Of a DNA stretch of 64,000 nt, positions 60,119-64,000 are shown piece after piece; position 1 is the stretch's first letter, and each line of letters opens with the position of its first letter. The position numbers and the translations under genes are program-made. Origin of the DNA: [Zimmermannella] faecalis ATCC 13722 (GTDB lineage: Bacteria > Actinomycetota > Actinomycetes > Actinomycetales > Microbacteriaceae). Under the pieces are notes generated by a model, which searched no databases, was not told where the DNA came from, and worked only from the letters and a program-made list of their open reading frames with translations. Location of the stretch: the NCBI RefSeq assembly GCF_000381765.1, contig NZ_KB907076.1, positions 186,001 to 250,000 on the forward strand. Reading direction: 5' to 3'.

Positions 60119-61276
60119 TTATCCGCCCACAACCCCGCCAAACGCGAGGCCGAGCAGGTAGGTGACCGCCGCCGCGCCGTAGCCGATGAGCAGCTGACGC
60201 AGCGCGCGCTTCCAGGGAGCGGCGCCCGAGAGCACGCCGACAACGCCGCCCGTCACGAGCAGCGCGAGGCCGACGATGGCCGCCGCGAGAATCACGGCGG
60301 GCGTGCCGTGCATGCCGAAGATCCAGGGCAGCACGGGAATCACGGCGCCGCCCGCGAAGAAGAGGAAGCTCGAGAGTGCGGCGCGCATCGGCGTGCCGAT
60401 CTCCTCGTACTCGTCGGCCGTCGGCGCGGGGTCGGGCTCGACCGGCTCAGCGGTGGGCTCGGCGAGTGCAGGCTCGGCGGGCTCGGGCAGTTCGGTCGCC
60501 GCGGTGGGCCCGTGCCCGTGCACGATGAGCGTCTCGGTCGCCTTTCGCTGCGCCTCGTCGGCGCTCATCCCCCGTGCCCGGTAGACGAGCGCGAGCTCGT
60601 TCTCGTTCATGTCGAGGGCCGGAATCTTGCGGTCGGTATCGGGGTTCGGGGTCGAGGCGTGCAGCAGCTCGCGCTGGCTCGACACCGAGACGTACTCGCC
60701 CGCCGCCATCGACAGCGCGCCAGCGAGCAGGCCCGAGATGCCCGTCGCGAGCACGTAGCCCGCGGGCACGCCCGTCGCTCCGACGCCGAGCACGAGCGCC
60801 AGGTTCGAGACGAGGCCGTCGTTCGCGCCGAACACCGCCGCGCGGAACGTGCCGCTCATCCGCGCCCGCGAGCGCGTCGCGAGCGAGCGCACGACCTCGG
60901 CGTGCACGGCCTCGTCGGCATCCATCTGGTCGGTCGCGTCGGGGTCGTCGGCGTACGGCGAGCGCGCCTCGGCGTTCTGCATGAGCGCGAGCGTGAACAC
61001 CGAGCCGAAGCTGCGGGCGAACAGGGCGAGCAGGCGGGTCTGGAAGTCGGGGCGCACGCGCTTCTCCGCGTGGTCGCCGAGCTTGTCGAGCCAGTGCTGC
61101 TCGTGCCGGCCCTCGGCGGCGGCGATCGCCAACAGGATGCGTCGCTCCTCGCCGCGGCGCTTGCTCGCGAGGGCACGGTACGTGGCCTGCTCGGCGCGCT
61201 CGTTCGCGAGGTGGCGGCGCCACCGGCGAATGTCGGCGCGGGTGGGGTCGGGACGAGTGGTGATGCGGTGCGGCAC
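60119..61276 (-). CDS. VIT1/CCC1-family transporter with ferritin-like domain (MbfA type)
   Basis: 385 residues. An N-terminal ferritin-like helical domain (ANERAEQATYRALASKRRGEE, AAEGRHEQHWLDKLGD) carries Glu/His metal ligands. The VIT domain follows (AAVFGANDGLVSNLALVLGV, LLAGALSMAAGEYVSVSSQRE), split by a Glu/Pro-rich insertion, with a last pair of helices. Such erythrin-VIT proteins export Fe2+/Mn2+. GTG 61276 follows GAGGAG; the upstream TTG 61315 is less likely. A ferritin gene lies 1.9 kb away on the same strand. Confidence 0.87.
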   Translation of the reverse strand: MPHRITTRPDPTRADIRRWRRHLANERAEQATYRALASKRRGEERRILLAIAAAEGRHEQHWLDKLGDHAEKRVRPDFQTRLLALFARSFGSVFTLALMQNAEARSPYADDPDATDQMDADEAVHAEVVRSLATRSRARMSGTFRAAVFGANDGLVSNLALVLGVGATGVPAGYVLATGISGLLAGALSMAAGEYVSVSSQRELLHASTPNPDTDRKIPALDMNENELALVYRARGMSADEAQRKATETLIVHGHGPTAATELPEPAEPALAEPTAEPVEPDPAPTADEYEEIGTPMRAALSSFLFFAGGAVIPVLPWIFGMHGTPAVILAAAIVGLALLVTGGVVGVLSGAAPWKRALRQLLIGYGAAAVTYLLGLAFGGVVGG

Positions 61277-61329
61277 GATGCTCCTCACGTCGCCGCTCGA
61301 CGAGCGACGAACCAAGCGCCCAGTTTACG

Positions 61330-62454
61330 TCAGGCGTCGAGGTCGTGCCCCGCGAGCACGGCGTCTTCGAGGCGCATGAGCCAACGCCGGTTCGCGGGGA
61401 ACGGCGAGAGGATGCCGCTGAGGTAGACGAACGTGAGGTCGCGGTCGGGGTCGTGCCAGGCCATCGATGTGTTCGAGCCGTTGTGCCCGTAGGCGCGCGG
61501 GCTCGAGCGCCGGCCGAACGCCGAGGCACGCATGAGGCCGGGGCCCGGATGCCCGAGCTGAAACCCGTTCGACCACCACGTCTTCGAGCCCGCGTAGCGA
61601 TCGAACTCGCCCGCGTTGCTCGGGGCGAGCAGGCCGTCGATCGTGGCGGGCCGCAGCCCGAGCGCGTTGTCGGTGCGGTGGCGCGGCGCGAACTGCTCGA
61701 GCAGGGTTGCGAGGTCGTTCGCGCCGGTCCACACGCCGCCCGCCGGAATCGTCGCCAGCCGCACGCGCGGCGACGCGAGCACGGCGCGGGTCGGGAGCAT
61801 CGTCGGGTCGGTTGCGCGGAACGGCACTGCGCGCCACCGCTCGCTCGCGGGCAGCCTGGCGTAGGTGCCATCGAGCCCGAGCGGGGTCAGGATGCGCGAC
61901 TCGAGCAGCGCCTGCAGGTCGCGAATGCCCGTTGCCCCGAACGCGACCTCGGCGAGGATGAAGCCCCACGCGAGCCACTCGTAACTGGGGCGGCGCTGGG
62001 TGTTGCCCGCGGGCATCCGGCTCGGGGCCGCGCGGGCGATGTTGCCGGTCGCCGCGCGCCAGTTCGGCATCGTCGCGACCTCGACGAAGGTGCCGCCGAC
62101 GCGCGGCAGTCCCGAGCGGTGCTGGAGCACGTCACGCACCGTGATCGCCCGCTTCTCGGGCGCGTTCGGCGCCTTCGCCGCGAAGTCGGGCCAGTAGTCG
62201 GCGACCGGCGCGTCGACGTCGAGCGCGCCCGCGTCGTGGAGCGTCCAGATGAGGGTCGCGAGCCAGAGCTTCGACACCGAGAACGGCCAGAACGCGGCGT
62301 GCGGACCGACGCCGAGGCGAGCATCCGCCACCGTTTCGCCGCCTCGGCGCACGAGCAGGTGCGCCGGGCCGCCCCGCCGCCGCGCGAGCGCGACCGCTGG
62401 GGCGAGCCACTGGGGCTCGGTTACCGGCGCGTTAGTCGCCGCGGGAACCCGCAT
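61330..62454 (-). CDS. Beta-lactamase-fold serine hydrolase
   Basis: 374 residues. SxxK is FSVSKLW (about residues 58-64); the second motif reads [15 protein letters not shown], the YxxxxxGWLLGE-type site of esterase-like members; the third is [10 protein letters not shown]. The family includes EstB-type esterases and class C beta-lactamase relatives. No signal peptide is visible, so a resistance beta-lactamase is unlikely. The start overlaps dcd by 23 bp. Confidence 0.85.
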   Translation of the reverse strand: MRVPAATNAPVTEPQWLAPAVALARRRGGPAHLLVRRGGETVADARLGVGPHAAFWPFSVSKLWLATLIWTLHDAGALDVDAPVADYWPDFAAKAPNAPEKRAITVRDVLQHRSGLPRVGGTFVEVATMPNWRAATGNIARAAPSRMPAGNTQRRPSYEWLAWGFILAEVAFGATGIRDLQALLESRILTPLGLDGTYARLPASERWRAVPFRATDPTMLPTRAVLASPRVRLATIPAGGVWTGANDLATLLEQFAPRHRTDNALGLRPATIDGLLAPSNAGEFDRYAGSKTWWSNGFQLGHPGPGLMRASAFGRRSSPRAYGHNGSNTSMAWHDPDRDLTFVYLSGILSPFPANRRWLMRLEDAVLAGHDLDA

Positions 62455-63037
62455 CGGTCACCGAAACGTCGACGCGCGAGAAGTTCTGGAACGAGCGCGA
62501 GGCGGTCGGGCCGCGCTGGCCGAAGTAGCGCGACTGGTACTTCTCGGAGCCGTACGGGGAGTCGGCGGGGGACGAGAGCTGGAAGAAGCAGAGCTGGCCG
62601 ATCTTCATGCCGGGCCAGAGCTTGATCGGCAGCGTCGCGACGTTCGACAGCTCGAGGGTCACGTGACCTTGGAACCCCGGGTCGATGAAGCCGGCGGTCG
62701 AGTGCGTGAGCAGGCCGAGGCGGCCGAGCGAGCTCTTGCCCTCGAGGCGCGCGGCGACGTCGGTGCCGAGCGTGACCTGCTCGAAGGTCGACGCGAGCAC
62801 GAACTCGCCAGGGTGCAGGATGAACGCGGCGTCGGGCTCGATCTCGACGAGGTGAGTCAGCTCGGGCTGCTCCTCGGCGGGGTCGATGTAGGGATAGTTG
62901 TGGTTGTTGAAGAGCCGGAAGTAGCGGTCGAGGCGCACGTCGACGCTCGAGGGTTGGACCGCGTTCGGGTCCCACGGGTCGAGGCCGATGCGGCCGGCGT
63001 CGACGCCGGCGCGAATGTCGCGGTCGCTGAGCAGCAT
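62432..63037 (-). CDS. dcd: dCTP deaminase
   Basis: 201 residues. The dUTPase-like fold has [19 protein letters not shown], the catalytic Glu in [21 protein letters not shown], and [11 protein letters not shown]. Actinobacterial members often make dUMP directly from dCTP (bifunctional). ATG 63037 follows TACGCT (63049-63044) by 6 nt. The tail beyond SRYFGQRGP is as expected. Confidence 0.95.
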   Translation of the reverse strand: MLLSDRDIRAGVDAGRIGLDPWDPNAVQPSSVDVRLDRYFRLFNNHNYPYIDPAEEQPELTHLVEIEPDAAFILHPGEFVLASTFEQVTLGTDVAARLEGKSSLGRLGLLTHSTAGFIDPGFQGHVTLELSNVATLPIKLWPGMKIGQLCFFQLSSPADSPYGSEKYQSRYFGQRGPTASRSFQNFSRVDVSVTDAGSRGD

Positions 63038-63054
63038 GGTGCAAGCGTAGCGCG

Positions 63055-63093
63055 GCGTCGCCCCCGCAGCGGGGTGGGCTGCGGGGGCGACGC
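63055..63093 (-). terminator. Strong hairpin between ferritin and dcd
   Basis: A perfect 15-bp stem, arms 63055-63069 and 63079-63093, with a 9-nt loop. It follows the ferritin stop by 43 bp and ends just before the dcd -10 box. No T tract, but it probably insulates the two genes. Confidence 0.7.
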
Positions 63094-63135
63094 GACGTTG
63101 AGCGGGCGTGCCTGTTGGCTGCCCGATCGAAGATG

Positions 63136-63642
63136 TTACTCGGCGGCCTCGACTGGGCGCGAACCGAGCTGCTTGTCGAGGCTCAGGATGCCCGAGCCGT
63201 CGCCGTCGAGGAGCTCGAGGCGGCCGATGATCTCGCTCACGGTCGACTCCTCCTCGATCTGCTCGTCGAGGAACCAGTGGAGCATCGGGCGCGAGTCGAT
63301 GTCGCCCACCTCGTCGGCGACGCGGTAGAGGTTGCGGATCGACTCCGACACCTTCTCTTCGTGCGCGAGCGACGCCTTGAACGCGTCGAGGGCGTTGTCG
63401 ACCGTGTTGCCGCTGAGTTCGATGGTCTGAATGACGGGGTGCGCGTCGCGGTCAAGCAGGTACTGCGTGAACTTCTGCGCGTGCTCGACCTCTTCCTCGG
63501 CCTGCGCCCAGAACCACTGGGCGAAACCGGTGAGGTCGATGGCCTCCATGTCAGCGGCGAGCTGGCGGTACACGAGCGATGCCGTGTATTCGAGGCTGAT
63601 CTGGTCGTTGATGGCGTCTGCGTACTTCTGGTCGATCTTCAT
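63136..63642 (-). CDS. Ferritin
   Basis: 168 residues, four-helix ferritin. The ferroxidase ligands lie in [29 protein letters not shown] and [14 protein letters not shown]. Stores iron as ferric mineral in a 24-mer shell. ATG 63642 lies 7 nt after TATCGT (63655-63650). The upstream gap contains an AT-rich inverted repeat (63699-63717) that may be a metal-regulator site. Confidence 0.95.
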   Translation of the reverse strand: MKIDQKYADAINDQISLEYTASLVYRQLAADMEAIDLTGFAQWFWAQAEEEVEHAQKFTQYLLDRDAHPVIQTIELSGNTVDNALDAFKASLAHEEKVSESIRNLYRVADEVGDIDSRPMLHWFLDEQIEEESTVSEIIGRLELLDGDGSGILSLDKQLGSRPVEAAE

Positions 63643-63698
63643 ACCCGCAACGATAGAACCGCGAATCGGGATCCGCTAGAATGCTAAGCCTTGCCTCT

Positions 63699-63717
63699 AA
63701 TTTGAATGAATCAAATT
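63699..63717. promoter_or_regulatory. AT-rich inverted repeat upstream of ferritin
   Basis: AATTTGA-N5-TCAAATT, perfect 7-bp arms, in an otherwise GC-rich genome. It lies 57 bp upstream of the ferritin start and 71 bp before tRNA-Gly. It looks like a repressor or activator operator; I cannot match it confidently to DtxR/IdeR or Fur. Confidence 0.5.
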
Positions 63718-63768
63718 TGTGAGTCCGTCCGGTTTTCGCTCGGGCGGATGCTTGCTAGAGTTGCTCGA

Positions 63769-63784
63769 GCGCCAGTTTTGGCGC
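63769..63784. repeat. Small hairpin upstream of tRNA-Gly
   Basis: GCGCCA-GTTT-TGGCGC is a perfect 6-bp inverted repeat ending 3 bases before the tRNA. It may take part in leader processing; function unknown. Confidence 0.4.
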
Positions 63785-63787
63785 CGC

Positions 63788-63861
63788 GGGGCTGTAGTTC
63801 AATGGTAGAACTTCTGCTTCCCAAGCAGACAGCGCGGGTTCGATTCCCGTCAGCCCCTCCA
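63788..63861 (+). tRNA. tRNA-Gly(CCC)
   Basis: Acceptor GGGGCTG/CAGCCCC, discriminator T, and encoded CCA (63859-63861). Anticodon stem TCTGC/GCAGA encloses TTCCCAA, giving anticodon CCC. T arm GCGGG-TTCGATT-CCCGT. It reads GGG. The encoded CCA distinguishes it from the other three tRNA genes here. Confidence 0.95.
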
Positions 63862-63877
63862 AGAAAACCCCCGGTCA

Positions 63878-63926
63878 ACCCCTACTTTCTCCAGAGGGGT
63901 CGAGTAGCCCCGCAGCCACTTGGGGC
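63878..63926 (+). terminator. Hairpins after tRNA-Gly
   Basis: Two inverted repeats follow the tRNA: ACCCCT/AGGGGT (63878-63900, 11-nt loop) and GCCCC/GGGGC (63907-63926, 10-nt loop). Neither has a good T tract; they may form a weak tandem terminator. Confidence 0.4.
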
Positions 63927-63976
63927 TTCAGTGGACCTCCAGGTACAAGCCAACTCGAGACCGCAGACGCCTCTTC

Positions 63977-64000
63977 CGCCGACTGACGGCAATTCGCAAC
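63977..64000. repeat. Palindromic repeat, family A, copy 4 (cut by window end)
   Basis: Left arm GACTGACGGCAATTCGC with upstream CTTCCGCC, the inverted form of the family flank. The rest lies outside the window. Confidence 0.7.

Noticed and set aside
61330-62454. Antibiotic-resistance beta-lactamase
   Set aside because: No signal peptide, and its second motif is of the esterase-like type.
63661-63700. DtxR/IdeR box next to the ferritin promoter (GCTAAGCCTTGCCTC)
   Set aside because: Too many mismatches to the 19-bp consensus when aligned; only the neighbouring perfect palindrome was kept.

Overview
The window is high-GC DNA (by eye close to 70 % G+C) from an actinobacterium. The family Microbacteriaceae is my best guess. 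Support comes from the strong G/C third-position bias, a nucS (EndoMS) gene, the dnaK-grpE-dnaJ-hspR order with HAIR operators, a lysG/lysE pair, an actinobacterial-type dCTP deaminase, and many genes whose start codon lies 6-7 nt after a TANNNT -10 box, the signature of leaderless mRNAs. It is ordinary chromosome: about 59 protein genes, four intact tRNA genes and one tRNA remnant. I see no rRNA, CRISPR, insertion sequence, integrase or prophage.

Layout. 1-3.8 kb: end of an ArsR-type regulator with an SDR oxidoreductase, then a TetR regulator coupled to a YhgE/Pip membrane protein. 3.9-9.9 kb: PaaI-type thioesterase, zinc-ribbon/DUF488 pair, tRNA-Arg, an MFS transporter, lysG/lysE, tRNA-Ser(GCT) with a nearby duplicate of its 3' end, an LCP cell-wall protein and tRNA-Ser(TGA). 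10-20.7 kb: serS with a HAD phosphatase, a lipid kinase, pheA, pgm, a zinc-ribbon/disordered/membrane protein, a drug-efflux MFS, a small GNAT and a PepSY lipoprotein. 20.9-33.6 kb: a mainly catabolic minus-strand block with lplA, an alpha/beta hydrolase, ornithine aminotransferase, a butanediol-type dehydrogenase, an FAD oxidase, a very large PutA-like protein, an aromatic-ring monooxygenase and a thioesterase. 33.7-38.6 kb: hemD with a shrunken HemQ-like gene, three small envelope proteins and an M13 peptidase. 38.6-45.3 kb: MATE, nucS, a glycosyltransferase, a HAD phosphatase, DUF2207 and DedA. 45.4-50.8 kb: VanY-type peptidase and the heat-shock operon. 50.8-64 kb: BlaI/M56 pair, MFS, GNAT, methyltransferase, LLM flavoenzyme, a secreted protease/lipoprotein/DUF4333 trio, an S4 protein, a VIT iron transporter, a beta-lactamase-fold hydrolase, dcd, ferritin and tRNA-Gly.

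Most notable: (1) the 1384-residue PutA homologue is an intact frame, yet its aldehyde-dehydrogenase half lacks the catalytic Cys, Glu and Asn and its proline-dehydrogenase half has lost recognisable active-site motifs, so it looks like a preserved pseudoenzyme placed beside ornithine aminotransferase and translationally coupled to an FAD oxidase. (2) A HemQ-like protein that has lost its heme-binding middle sits 12 bp upstream of hemD, with no other heme gene in the window. (3) Two families of dispersed palindromes occupy the gaps between convergent genes; one copy is a perfect 29-bp inverted repeat with a 3-nt loop. (4) Three HAIR operators are spaced across the dnaK promoter. (5) At least 22 genes look leaderless.

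No gene-free stretch exceeds about 300 bases; the larger gaps hold the tRNAs, repeats, terminators and operators listed below.
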